Origin: Candidatus Poribacteria bacterium
Lineage (GTDB): Bacteria > Poribacteria > WGA-4E > WGA-3G
Reading direction: 5' to 3'
DNA length: 64,000 bases
Assembly (NCBI GenBank): GCA_022827625.1
Contig: JAJEIE010000029.1
Coordinates: forward strand, 175,608-239,607
Positions 1 through 7,955 of this stretch are shown here, in pieces; positions within the stretch are counted from its first letter, which is position 1, and every line of letters starts with the position of its first letter. The position numbers were made by a program, and so were the translations under genes. The notes under the pieces were generated by a model. It saw nothing but the letters and a program-made list of their open reading frames with translations, was not told the DNA's origin and did not search any database.

Positions 1-787
1 ATGCGGACTTGATTTGACCCCAGCGAGTTGTGAGTTTATCTTGTGGTTGTACAGATAACAGATCTTTCGACTCAAAAATCTGTTTAACTTCATCTGCTGA
101 GAGGGCTCTGTTGTAAATGAGGACCTCATCAATGATCCCGACAAAACCGCCATCACCGGCATGACCGATCTCGGTTTCCGAACCCCCTGTAGCCATTGGA
201 CCGTTATAAGTCATCTCTTTCTCCAACTCACCGTCAACATAGAGAAACATCTCGTCATCCGCGACGACCCCGACCAGATGGTGCCACGACCCTTTCGCGA
301 ATTTAGGCGCGCCAAAGCCACCATCGCCTTGCCAACCGGGTTGGACAATAAATTCCATCTCTTGCCCGGCATTTCTACCATCAAACCGCAATGCCCAACC
401 ATTTACGTCGCGTTGCGCAACAATGGTACCACAACACCCAGCAACGACCCCTTTCACAGGGCTGTCGCTATCCGGATTTACCCAAGCAACAACGCTCATT
501 TCATCCTCACCCGCAAACTCTAAGGAGCCAGTTCCCGGAATGTGAATAAAATTCTCGCCGTTAAATTCAAGAGCATCCCCGATCTTACCCGCAACCGCCT
601 TTGGATTCCCGTCAAGTTCGCCGTCGTTATCCCCTAACAGGTCCTCAACGGTCCCACCGGCGATTGTATCTGCATCAAACGACCAATAACCCACGACACC
701 GTCCAAGAGATCCTGTGCGTAAGTCAACGGAACCGCTACGAAAAAAGAAGCAGTAAACAAAATTAGAAACGATATTCTCAGCAACAT
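1..787 (-). CDS. LamG/concanavalin A-like secreted protein (partial, runs off left edge)
   Basis: The reverse strand is open from an ATG at 785-787 to the window edge (262 codons, no stop). Residues 1-25 form a signal peptide ending in TYAQ. The rest reads as one LamG/laminin-G-like jelly-roll: VVGYWSFD near the start, ALEFNGEN, WHHLVGV and MFLYVDGE in the middle, and IIDEVLIYNRALS near the end, which is the usual closing strand of this fold. The last visible residues (TTRWGQIKS) resemble the short tail that ends many such proteins, so little may be missing. The likely role is an exported carbohydrate- or surface-binding protein. The start codon lies about 25 bases from the left end of a transposon, so its native promoter may have been displaced. 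Confidence 0.85.
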   Translation of the reverse strand, partial: MLLRISFLILFTASFFVAVPLTYAQDLLDGVVGYWSFDADTIAGGTVEDLLGDNDGELDGNPKAVAGKIGDALEFNGENFIHIPGTGSLEFAGEDEMSVVAWVNPDSDSPVKGVVAGCCGTIVAQRDVNGWALRFDGRNAGQEMEFIVQPGWQGDGGFGAPKFAKGSWHHLVGVVADDEMFLYVDGELEKEMTYNGPMATGGSETEIGHAGDGGFVGIIDEVLIYNRALSADEVKQIFESKDLLSVQPQDKLTTRWGQIKSA

Positions 788-814
788 ATAATTTTTTATC
801 CTTTATCAATTCCT

Positions 815-857
815 CGGTGTCAAAACCCAATCCTTTAGGTTTGGGATGTAGACACCG
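815..857. repeat. Left-end hairpin of the tnpB element
   Basis: CGGTGTC (815-821) pairs with GACACCG (851-857). Inside it CCCAA (826-830) pairs with TTGGG (841-845) and CCT pairs with AGG. Elements of this family are recognised as single-stranded subterminal hairpins. The similarity to the right-end hairpin supports this as the left end. Confidence 0.65.
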
Positions 858-881
858 CCTATGTTTATGTCAAAAATTAAC

Positions 882-911
882 TTGACTTTTGTATCAAAAT
901 TGTGGTATAAT
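882..911 (+). promoter_or_regulatory. Sigma-70-type promoter of tnpB
   Basis: TTGACT at 882-887 and TATAAT at 906-911 are 18 bases apart. Transcription would begin near 918, exactly at the base of the leader hairpin 919-979. Confidence 0.65.
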
Positions 912-918
912 TAACGTA

Positions 919-979
919 TCAAGTTGGACCGACATGTCAAGCATTGCTGCAAGGCAATGTGTCGGTCCCACCCACTTGA
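919..979 (+). promoter_or_regulatory. Long leader hairpin upstream of tnpB
   Basis: Three nested arms pair in register: TCAAGT (919-924) with ACTTGA (974-979), GGACCGACAT with GTGTCGGTCC (about 926-935 and 959-968, one G-T pair), and CATTGC (942-947) with GCAATG (954-959). It would form the first 60 or so nucleotides of the tnpB transcript and ends about 30 bases before the start codon. A role in mRNA stability or translational control is inference. Confidence 0.6.
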
Positions 980-1010
980 CAGGGGTTAAAGACTTGATAC
1001 TTGATATACC

Positions 1011-2222
1011 ATGCGAAATACGACACATAAACTGTTTCACGATAAATCGTTGCAGCGTCTGCATAACGACTTGAATATCATAGGGATTGTCCGCAACCAC
1101 TTCATTGCGTTGTCGCGACGTTACTATAGGCTTTATGGTAAGCCTTTGTCGTATGCTAAAATGTCTAAGCATTTGACGAAACTTAAGAGATTGAAGAAAT
1201 ACGCGTATTGGAACATTCCGTATGCGTGGAGTCTTCAGAATATGATCAAGCGTCTGGCACAGTCTTACCGAGAAATGAAAACGCTTGGCAGAGGTCGTCC
1301 GCGTTTCAAGAAATGTAAGCAACACAAAGGCATGACGTTTCGCGGTGAGCAATGCCCGATAGAAAAAGTTTGTGATAAGCAAAAGCAAAAAAGAAATCAC
1401 CCGACCTATAAAATCCGTCTGAACGGACGCTGGTATCGGTTTGCGTTGCACCGTGCGATACAAGGCGAAATCCGACAGGTTTATGTTACAAGGGACGCTC
1501 TTGGAGATATGTATATTACGCTGACAGAAGACTATGCCGAAATCAAGATTGAACCCAAGACCGGTAAAGCGGAAGGGTTCGATATGGGTATCAAAGACTT
1601 TCTGATTGGCAGTGATGGTCATAGATATACTTCTCCAATGTTTTACAAACAGAACGCTAAGAAACTGACGACCGCACAACAGGATTATTCTCGCAAGGTC
1701 AAAGGGTCTAACAACCAAGAGAGAGAACGTAAAAACGTTGCGCGTATTCATAAGAAAACTGCGAACCAAAGAACAGATCATCACTGGAAACTGGCAATAG
1801 AGTTGTGTCAGAAGTTTGATATACTGTTCTTTGAAGACCTGAACCTTGAGGGCATGAAACGCTTGTGGGGTAAACAGGTATCTGACCTTGCCTTCGGTGA
1901 GTTTATGCAGAAAATGAAATGGCAAGCAAAGAAACGCATACGCGCCGTGCTGAAGATTGGACGGTGGACACCCACCACAAAGTGCTGTTCTGTTTGTAAT
2001 CATCATCATAAAGACCTAACGCTCGCAGATAGAAACTGGACGTGTCTAAGTTGTCACACACACCTTGACAGAGACCCAAACGCTGCGATGAACATTCTCA
2101 AGGAAGGGGTAGCTTCCTTTGGGTTAGGCGTTGTAAGACCTATTGTTTTGTTTAACAAAATCGTAGGCTACTCCGTTGAATCGAACCATCCGATTCTGAA
2201 ATCCACAAGTGCTTCTGTATAA
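1011..2222 (+). CDS. tnpB: RNA-guided endonuclease TnpB, IS200/IS605 family
   Basis: The 403-residue protein has the full TnpB layout: an N-terminal helix-turn-helix/wedge region, a split RuvC-like nuclease and a zinc finger. RuvC-I is GFDMGIKDF with D191. RuvC-II is FFEDLNLEGM with E275. The zinc finger is CSVC...CLSC, and RuvC-III is HLDRDPNAAMNI (D353 and D355). All catalytic positions are present, so the enzyme should be active. TnpB proteins use a right-end-derived guide RNA to cut DNA and help retain the element after excision. The ATG at 1011 follows the promoter and leader hairpin. There is no strong Shine-Dalgarno sequence, which fits restrained expression. No tnpA is nearby. Confidence 0.93.
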   Translation: MRNTTHKLFHDKSLQRLHNDLNIIGIVRNHFIALSRRYYRLYGKPLSYAKMSKHLTKLKRLKKYAYWNIPYAWSLQNMIKRLAQSYREMKTLGRGRPRFKKCKQHKGMTFRGEQCPIEKVCDKQKQKRNHPTYKIRLNGRWYRFALHRAIQGEIRQVYVTRDALGDMYITLTEDYAEIKIEPKTGKAEGFDMGIKDFLIGSDGHRYTSPMFYKQNAKKLTTAQQDYSRKVKGSNNQERERKNVARIHKKTANQRTDHHWKLAIELCQKFDILFFEDLNLEGMKRLWGKQVSDLAFGEFMQKMKWQAKKRIRAVLKIGRWTPTTKCCSVCNHHHKDLTLADRNWTCLSCHTHLDRDPNAAMNILKEGVASFGLGVVRPIVLFNKIVGYSVESNHPILKSTSASV

Positions 2223-2262
2223 AAACTTGCAGAAGCCCAAGTCTTTAGGCTTGGGTCTATCA
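2110..2262 (+). ncRNA. Candidate omega RNA (guide RNA of TnpB)
   Basis: In characterised IS200/IS605 elements the guide RNA overlaps the 3' end of tnpB and runs to the right end, with the guide taken from flanking DNA. The same geometry exists here: the tnpB 3' end, then a GC-rich hairpin (2233-2255) and the likely element end near 2262. The guide would then be the bases from about 2263 onward. The 5' limit given is a guess from typical lengths of 100-150 nt. Confidence 0.4.
2233..2255. repeat. Right-end hairpin of the tnpB element
   Basis: CCCAAG (2235-2240) pairs with CTTGGG (2249-2254) around a TCTTTAGG loop. It matches the left-end hairpin in core and loop, and starts eleven bases after the tnpB stop. 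Confidence 0.65.
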
Positions 2263-2383
2263 CGTTTAGATTTAGATATTTCTGTCTCCATAATTCGCGA
2301 GACATTCTTAAATCTCATCTAATTATTATTATGCCACACGTTTAGAGCAACCGTCAATCCAATTTTCAAATCCTACTTTTCAA

Positions 2384-2413
2384 TTGACATGAGTTACGCA
2401 GTAGTGGTAATAT
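2384..2413 (+). promoter_or_regulatory. Promoter of the Ycf48-like gene
   Basis: A perfect TTGACA at 2384-2389 and TAATAT at 2408-2413 are separated by 18 bases. The predicted start near 2420 leaves a leader of about 155 nt before the gene. Confidence 0.6.
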
Positions 2414-2535
2414 ATAAAATAGAATAAAACATGTAAACTTCAGTTCGCGGTTCTTGAACAGTACAAAGCAGTATCTAACACGAAGGGCGTTGCTTGCAAG
2501 CCCATCTCTAAGAAGTAAGGAGGTCGGCGCTTACT

Positions 2536-2554
2536 CCACACCGGAAGGGTGTGG
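2536..2554 (+). promoter_or_regulatory. Leader hairpin before the Ycf48-like gene
   Basis: CCACACC (2536-2542) and GGTGTGG (2548-2554) form a 7-bp stem with a five-base loop, followed by GTTTTG. It could act as an attenuator or stabiliser in the long leader. The U run is too short to call a firm terminator. Confidence 0.4.
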
Positions 2555-2575
2555 GTTTTGACGCTGTGAAACTTG

Positions 2576-4462
2576 ATGAAACCGAGAAAGCAAATATTAT
2601 TTATTTTAGTAGCCCTGCTCTTACTTTGCACCGTGCAGTTCGCGCTTGCACAAAAAGCATGGGTGAAAGTGAGCGAATCCGAGTGGCAAGCGCATTTTTC
2701 AGACATCTTTTTTGTTGACGCACAACACGCTTGGATTGTAGGCAGTAAATCGACAATCCTACACACCAACGATGGAGGCGCGACATGGAACAGACAACCG
2801 AGTCAACCGCTTCCGTTTGACATTGTGCTAAAGAAAGTCCGCTTTATTGACACACAAACGGGTTGGGTCGCCGGAGACGATGGTACAGTTCTGAAAACCA
2901 CGGATGGTGGGCAGACTTGGATGAAGAAGAACACAGGGACCCTTACCGCCTTGTTAGGTGTCTCCTTCGTAGATGATAAACACGGTTGGGCAAGTGGCGA
3001 TGGTGGTCTCATTATCGGCACGAAAAATGGCGGTACAACATGGGCAAAACAGGAAATTGACACCAATAATACAATTGAAGGTATCGACTTTGTAAGTCCT
3101 ACAGTCGGTTGGGCAGCAGGCGGTGGTGGCACGCTGCTTCACACCAAAGATGGTGGGGCGACGTGGGAATTTCAGACCAGCGCGACAGTCAATACACTCG
3201 ATGCGATTTCGATGCTCAATGATAAAGTCGGCTGGGCAGTTGGTGCCGGCGGTGCCGTCGTCGCAACAGTTGACGGTATGAATTGGGAAGTCCAAGAGAG
3301 CAAAGTCCCGAATTCTAACGGTATGCCTGAACCGGTTTGGGATGTCCACTTCGCTGATGAAAAGGTCGGTATTGCTGCCGCCGAATTCGGTGTAATTCTA
3401 CGTACAACTGATGGTGGTACAACTTGGGCACCGATTGAACCGAGGCCTGTCGCGTCCCGCCTACAAGGTGTTCACATGCTCAGTCCAACGGAAGCATGGA
3501 TGGTCGGCAACGACGCAACGATCCTGCATACAACCGACGGTGGAGACACCTGGAAGGTCATTTCCAGTTCAAGTCATTTACGGAGTGCTTATTTCCACGA
3601 CGATAAACTCGGTTGGGCAGTCGGCTTGTCAGGGAGTGTTTTGCACACCAACGATGGCGGTGAAACGTGGAATCCGCAAATTAGTGGCAACGTCTTTGAA
3701 CTCTTCGGCGTCGGGTTTGTGGACGCGAACAGAGGGTATATTGTCGGGAGCAACGCAGCATTGGCGGAAACACTTGACGGCGGACAAACGTGGCATGGCG
3801 TTAGCGATCCGGGTGATGAGGGGCACGGCACTGCTAAGCGAATTGTGTTTGAAGGTATAATGAGTTGGCGCAGCGCAATGGGATCCTACGGTATGAGTTT
3901 CGGCACGCCAACCCACGCATGGGCAGTCGGGGAAACCGGACGGGTTATGCACACGACTGATGCCGGACAAACGTGGATCGGACAAGACATGGACCCAATG
4001 ATGACAGGCGCAGGATTTAATAACCTTTACGGGGTCCACTTCGTCAATGATAAAGTCGGTTGGCTTGTCGGGGATGCTGGCACGATCGCACACACTGCTG
4101 ATGCCGGGCAAACGTGGAGTTCCATCTTACAAGGACCGAAATTGAACGATGTCTACGCTATTAACGAACAGACGGCTTGGATCGCTGGCGATCAGGGCGC
4201 TATTATGGCAACAACAGACGGTGGTGCAACATGGATTGACCAGACGGTTCCGACGCAAGCCAACCTGAACGCTATTCTGTTCCTTAACGCAAATGAAGGT
4301 TGGGCAGCCGGAGAAGGTGGGACAATCCTCCATACAACGGATGGCGGTGTCACCTGGTTGATGCAAGAATCACCGACGAAAAGTGAGTTGTGGGACCTCG
4401 TTCAGACCCCAAGCAGTCAAATCTGGGCGATTGGCGATGCCACGACTATCATCCGCTATTAG
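2576..4462 (+). CDS. Secreted Ycf48-like beta-propeller protein
   Basis: A signal peptide (residues 1-25, ending in FALAQ) is followed by about 600 residues of tandem units of about 43 residues with the pattern GWAVG...ILHTTDGGATW. I count thirteen Asp-box-like DGG.TW motifs plus a last, shortened unit ending IIRY, which suggests fourteen blades or two seven-bladed propellers. Plant and cyanobacterial Ycf48/HCF136, a photosystem II assembly factor, is a single seven-bladed version. Here there is no photosynthetic context, so the role is an exported protein- or ligand-binding scaffold of unknown target. ATG 2576 is preferred over the adjoining TTG at 2573. No Shine-Dalgarno sequence sits at normal spacing. 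Confidence 0.85.
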   Translation: MKPRKQILFILVALLLLCTVQFALAQKAWVKVSESEWQAHFSDIFFVDAQHAWIVGSKSTILHTNDGGATWNRQPSQPLPFDIVLKKVRFIDTQTGWVAGDDGTVLKTTDGGQTWMKKNTGTLTALLGVSFVDDKHGWASGDGGLIIGTKNGGTTWAKQEIDTNNTIEGIDFVSPTVGWAAGGGGTLLHTKDGGATWEFQTSATVNTLDAISMLNDKVGWAVGAGGAVVATVDGMNWEVQESKVPNSNGMPEPVWDVHFADEKVGIAAAEFGVILRTTDGGTTWAPIEPRPVASRLQGVHMLSPTEAWMVGNDATILHTTDGGDTWKVISSSSHLRSAYFHDDKLGWAVGLSGSVLHTNDGGETWNPQISGNVFELFGVGFVDANRGYIVGSNAALAETLDGGQTWHGVSDPGDEGHGTAKRIVFEGIMSWRSAMGSYGMSFGTPTHAWAVGETGRVMHTTDAGQTWIGQDMDPMMTGAGFNNLYGVHFVNDKVGWLVGDAGTIAHTADAGQTWSSILQGPKLNDVYAINEQTAWIAGDQGAIMATTDGGATWIDQTVPTQANLNAILFLNANEGWAAGEGGTILHTTDGGVTWLMQESPTKSELWDLVQTPSSQIWAIGDATTIIRY

Positions 4463-4507
4463 GAACTGTTTACATCACATAAGGACGAGGCAAAGTTTGC
4501 AAGTTTG

Positions 4508-4561
4508 AAGTGTTCTAAAGTTGTCAAGTTATGCGCAGTTTAGCACAATTTTAGAACACTT
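4508..4561. repeat. 12-bp perfect inverted repeat after the propeller gene
   Basis: AAGTGTTCTAAA (4508-4519) and TTTAGAACACTT (4550-4561) are perfect complements with a 30-base loop. The surrounding 100 bases are rich in ACTTTAG-like short repeats. It may act as a transcript end or a protein-binding site; neither can be decided. Confidence 0.5.
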
Positions 4562-4626
4562 CCCAACTTTAGTCAGACTTTAGGAACTTTGGTTAGACTT
4601 TACCCAATTTGGAGGACGCGAATACA

Positions 4627-6030
4627 ATGCACCCACTCCGGTTCTGCCAGTCTGTCTGTGCTGGTGGAGCCCTGCTACTACTGCTATTGAACCTGCCTGC
4701 TATAGCGCAAGAACCCAGAGCCCTAACATTACAAGAGAGTATTGAAGTTGCGAAACAGAGCAATTTGACGCTCCAGACGGCTGAGCAAAACCTAAAAGCC
4801 GCTGAGGCACAAGTTCGAGCTGCACTTGGAGGACTCTTACCACGGGTTACGGCGAATGGCAACTACACCTATTTTAAAGATGTCCAAAAATCCGTAATCC
4901 GAGCCGAGGGTGGCTTCGGATTTCCAATGCCGGATGGCGACATGAACGACACGCCGCCGCCGAACGCGGATAGCGAAGCCGATCTGATTGAACTCGAGTT
5001 TGGGGCACACCACAACTTTCAAGGTGCTGTTAACCTAACACAACCGCTGTTTGCTTGGGGACGTTATTATTACGGTTACCAAGCGGCGCAGCTCACCTAT
5101 GAAGCGACGCAGCGGGATGTCGATGCTGCCTATAACCAACTCCGCTTAGACGTATCGGAAGCCTTCTATGGTGCCTTGGTGGCACAGGAGTTCGTCCGGG
5201 TCGCAGCACAGAGCGTTTCGCTTGTTGAAGAGCAGCTCGCCATTGCCGAAGCATCGCTTGCAGCCGGTGCAGCGACCGATTTTGATGTGCTCCGTGCGAA
5301 GGTTCAACTCGCAAACGCCAAATCAACACTCATTCGCGCTGAAAATGGGGTGCGTGCCGCCAAAAACGCCTATAAAATAGTGCTGAACATCCCACTCGGT
5401 GAGGAGGTCAGTGTCAACGGCACACTCGAACTACCGGCAGATCAACCGACACTGGCACTCAATCTTGATGAATTAATCCAACAGGCACTGGCAAACCGTC
5501 CAGAGGTGCGTCGGACGCAATTGAGTGAAGCAGCCGCTCGTAAACAGATTGATATTGCCAAGACGCGGCGACTTCCCGATCTCGGTCTGTTCTCAAACTA
5601 CCAAATCTCACAGAATGAACGCCTCACGCAAATGAACCGGATCTGGAGCGTCGGTTTCCAAATTAATATCCCCATCTTTGACGGATTCGCAACGCGTGCT
5701 GCGGTGGAGCAAACTGAATCGGTTCTCAAACAGGTCGAGTTGGGGGGCGACCAACTCAAAGCGGGAGTGGAGTTTGAAGTTCGCGGTGCGTATCTGAATT
5801 TGCTTGGTGCGCAAACGTTGATAGAAGTTCAACGCGAGGCGGTCGCGCAGGCACAAGAGAGCGTTCGCATTGCGAATCTGCAGTTTCAAAATGGTATTAT
5901 CACTACCGTCGCGCTGACGGACACACAACTCGCACTCGCACAAGCAGAAGTCAATCGTCTTCAGGCACACCACGATTACGTTGTGGGTGTGGCGAGACTG
6001 GAAAAATCTATAGGACAAACATTACAATAG
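4627..6030 (+). CDS. TolC-family outer membrane efflux protein
   Basis: The 467-residue protein has a signal peptide (to about residue 27, ending in AIAQ) and two TolC-type repeats of long alpha-helical hairpin and beta-barrel strands. Typical features are LTLQESIEVAKQSN at the N-terminus, RLDVSEAFYGALVAQEFV in the first repeat and QINIPIFDGFATRAAVEQ in the second. TolC proteins form trimeric exit ducts for tripartite efflux or type I secretion. ATG 4627 follows a GGAGG at 4611-4615; the in-frame TTG at 4609 overlaps that site and is unlikely. The next gene encodes the periplasmic adaptor, 83 bases downstream. Confidence 0.93.
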   Translation: MHPLRFCQSVCAGGALLLLLLNLPAIAQEPRALTLQESIEVAKQSNLTLQTAEQNLKAAEAQVRAALGGLLPRVTANGNYTYFKDVQKSVIRAEGGFGFPMPDGDMNDTPPPNADSEADLIELEFGAHHNFQGAVNLTQPLFAWGRYYYGYQAAQLTYEATQRDVDAAYNQLRLDVSEAFYGALVAQEFVRVAAQSVSLVEEQLAIAEASLAAGAATDFDVLRAKVQLANAKSTLIRAENGVRAAKNAYKIVLNIPLGEEVSVNGTLELPADQPTLALNLDELIQQALANRPEVRRTQLSEAAARKQIDIAKTRRLPDLGLFSNYQISQNERLTQMNRIWSVGFQINIPIFDGFATRAAVEQTESVLKQVELGGDQLKAGVEFEVRGAYLNLLGAQTLIEVQREAVAQAQESVRIANLQFQNGIITTVALTDTQLALAQAEVNRLQAHHDYVVGVARLEKSIGQTLQ

Positions 6031-6113
6031 AAACTGGAATATAAGAGCACCTTAAAAAACAATCATTCCTCTAAAGCACTCCAGCAGAGTGCCATGTCTA
6101 TAGGAGAAAAAAA

Positions 6114-7721
6114 TTGAAGAAAGTACTGATCGTTATCGGCATATTATTAGTAATTGCGGTGATTTTAGCCGTGCCACGGTTCAGACAACGTCAAAACCCA
6201 GCGTCCGATCAAGCTGAAGCGGTTGTGCTTAAACCCGTAGAAATTACAAAAGCAAAACGGGGTGAGATTCGTTTAGAGCATCAACTCTCTGGCACGATTC
6301 AAGCCGCATCGCAAGTTAATGTGTATCCGAAGATTGCCGGACGGCTTATTACCCTAAACGTAGATGAGGGAGATCGTGTTGAAAAAGACGCACCCCTTGG
6401 CACGGTGGAGTACGAGGAACTACAACTCGCGGTACAACAGGCAGAAGCGATACTGGAATCGGCAGAGACTGCTTATTCGCAAGCGAAGCAGCTTGCGGAA
6501 GTCCGAGTGCATTCACAAGTCACACAAGCGGCGGCACAACTCCGCGCCGCAGAGGTATCTCTTCAACAAGTAATAGATCTCTCTAAAATCCGAGCCGTCA
6601 CACAAATAGAACAGGCAGAAGCCGCATTAGAATCGCTTGTGGCGAATTTGCAGAAGATTAAAAGTGGTGCCCGCGCCGAAGATCGAAGGCAGGCGGAAGC
6701 AGGTCTGAATCAAGCCGACGCGAACCTTACCAATGCTAAAAGCAATCATGTACGAATGATCCAACTCTTTGAAAATGGTGCGATTAGCCAGCAATCCCTT
6801 GAAAGTGCCAAGACGCAGTTGGATATTTCTATGGCGCAGCATAAGATTGCTACAGAGCAGCTCCAACTCATCGATAACGGGGCGCGTGTTGAAGACATCC
6901 AAGCGATGGAAGCGCAAGTCGAACAAGCCGAAGCGTCTTTACGGTTGGCAGAAACCCAAGCGGAAACAAAAACGTGGGAAAAAGACATCGAACTGGCACG
7001 TTCACAGGTCGAAACGGCGCGTGCTGGATTCACCGCTGCGGGCGCTTTAGAGGCGGCGAAAAGCTGGGAAGCGGAGATTACATCGGCAAAAACGGCACGC
7101 ACCCAAGCAAGCGTTGCGCTTAAACTGGCTGAGAAACGTTTGAAAGATGCGACGATTTACGCCCCGATTTCCGGGGTTATCGCCAAACGGCACTTAGATT
7201 TAGGGGGTATGGCAGTCCCTGGCGCACCGCTTTTTGAGATCGTCAATATTGATACGGTGATAGCGAGTGTTGATGTCATCGAAACGCAGTTGGGTCAACT
7301 CACGCTCAACCAAGAAGCAACAATAGAGATAGATGGCATAGATACGCCGCTGTCAGGCAGCATCACTTTCATTAGTCCGACGCTGCAAGCTGCGCGTCGG
7401 ACGGCAAGTGTTGAGGTGAGCATTGATAATCCAGTAGGCAAATTGAAACCGGGGATGTTTGCGAAAGTCAGCGTGCCGATCAAGGTGCACCCGGACGCGC
7501 TGCTAATCCCGCGTGTTTCCCTCATTGAGAATGTGAATACGAAGACGCAGCATATCTTCGTGATAGAAGCGAATGTCAGTCGTCGCCGCTTGATAGAGAT
7601 AGGCCTTTTGCAGGGGGGTGTGGTTGAAGTTGTGAGTGGATTGATGGAAGGCGAATCGGTTGTTACAGCAGGTCAGCATTCTCTGAAAGATGGGGAAGAA
7701 ATTAGGGTCGTTAACCCGTAG
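6114..7721 (+). CDS. Membrane fusion protein (HlyD/RND adaptor)
   Basis: The gene starts at TTG, seven bases after AGGAG (6102-6106). The protein (535 residues) has an N-terminal membrane anchor (about 4-21), a lipoyl half (VYPKIAGRLITLNVDEGDRVEKD), a very long alanine/glutamine-rich coiled coil (about residues 100-340, roughly twice the usual length), the second lipoyl half (YAPISGVIAKRHLDLGG) and beta-barrel/membrane-proximal domains (GMFAKVSVPI). It would connect the TolC duct upstream to an inner-membrane pump. No ABC or RND pump follows; the next gene is a sugar kinase. The pump must be encoded elsewhere or shared. Confidence 0.92.
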   Translation: MKKVLIVIGILLVIAVILAVPRFRQRQNPASDQAEAVVLKPVEITKAKRGEIRLEHQLSGTIQAASQVNVYPKIAGRLITLNVDEGDRVEKDAPLGTVEYEELQLAVQQAEAILESAETAYSQAKQLAEVRVHSQVTQAAAQLRAAEVSLQQVIDLSKIRAVTQIEQAEAALESLVANLQKIKSGARAEDRRQAEAGLNQADANLTNAKSNHVRMIQLFENGAISQQSLESAKTQLDISMAQHKIATEQLQLIDNGARVEDIQAMEAQVEQAEASLRLAETQAETKTWEKDIELARSQVETARAGFTAAGALEAAKSWEAEITSAKTARTQASVALKLAEKRLKDATIYAPISGVIAKRHLDLGGMAVPGAPLFEIVNIDTVIASVDVIETQLGQLTLNQEATIEIDGIDTPLSGSITFISPTLQAARRTASVEVSIDNPVGKLKPGMFAKVSVPIKVHPDALLIPRVSLIENVNTKTQHIFVIEANVSRRRLIEIGLLQGGVVEVVSGLMEGESVVTAGQHSLKDGEEIRVVNP

Positions 7722-7955
7722 ACTTCCGACTTTTACCGGAAAACCGAATGACCTTGCGGAGAAAAGAGTTGATAAATAAATCCAATTGGCATAAGATAGG
7801 AGCGTAAGTGCTTGTGCTTCTGAGAACACTTGGAACCTGTTTAAAGCGATAGCAAGAAATTGGAATCAAATTCAGTCAACCGGATTTTTTGTCCCGTATT
7901 TGAGAAAGGCGTTGCCAGTAACACACTCACAAAGACATCCGCATCGGGAAGACAG

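Larger units (their letters stand above)
808..2262 (+). mobile_element. IS200/IS605-type element carrying tnpB only
   Basis: An intact tnpB is flanked by two subterminal hairpins of related sequence, one at 815-857 on the left and one at 2233-2255 on the right. Both keep a CCCAA...CTTTAGG...TTGGG core. There is no Y1 transposase (tnpA), so this is an IS1341-like, non-autonomous tnpB element. The right end probably falls near the TCTATCAC at 2255-2262 by analogy with related elements. The left end is less certain, between about 806 and 815. Terminal cleavage sites cannot be fixed without a second copy or an empty site. Confidence 0.75.
2263..2575. other. Intergenic region between tnpB element and propeller gene
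   Basis: No gene is seen here. The stretch holds a good promoter (2384-2413), a well-formed Shine-Dalgarno-like AAGGAGG at 2517-2523 that has no start codon at the right distance, and a 7-bp hairpin at 2536-2554. The part from about 2480 to 2560 resembles ends of IS605-type elements and may be a decayed copy; that is a weak inference. Confidence 0.5.

Noticed and set aside
161..523. A 120-codon forward frame in the LamG region
   Set aside because: The reverse strand encodes a clear signal peptide and LamG domain over the same DNA.
894..2009. A 371-codon open frame on the reverse strand opposite tnpB
   Set aside because: It is the antisense shadow of a well-conserved gene, has no recognisable domain and reads through the leader hairpin.
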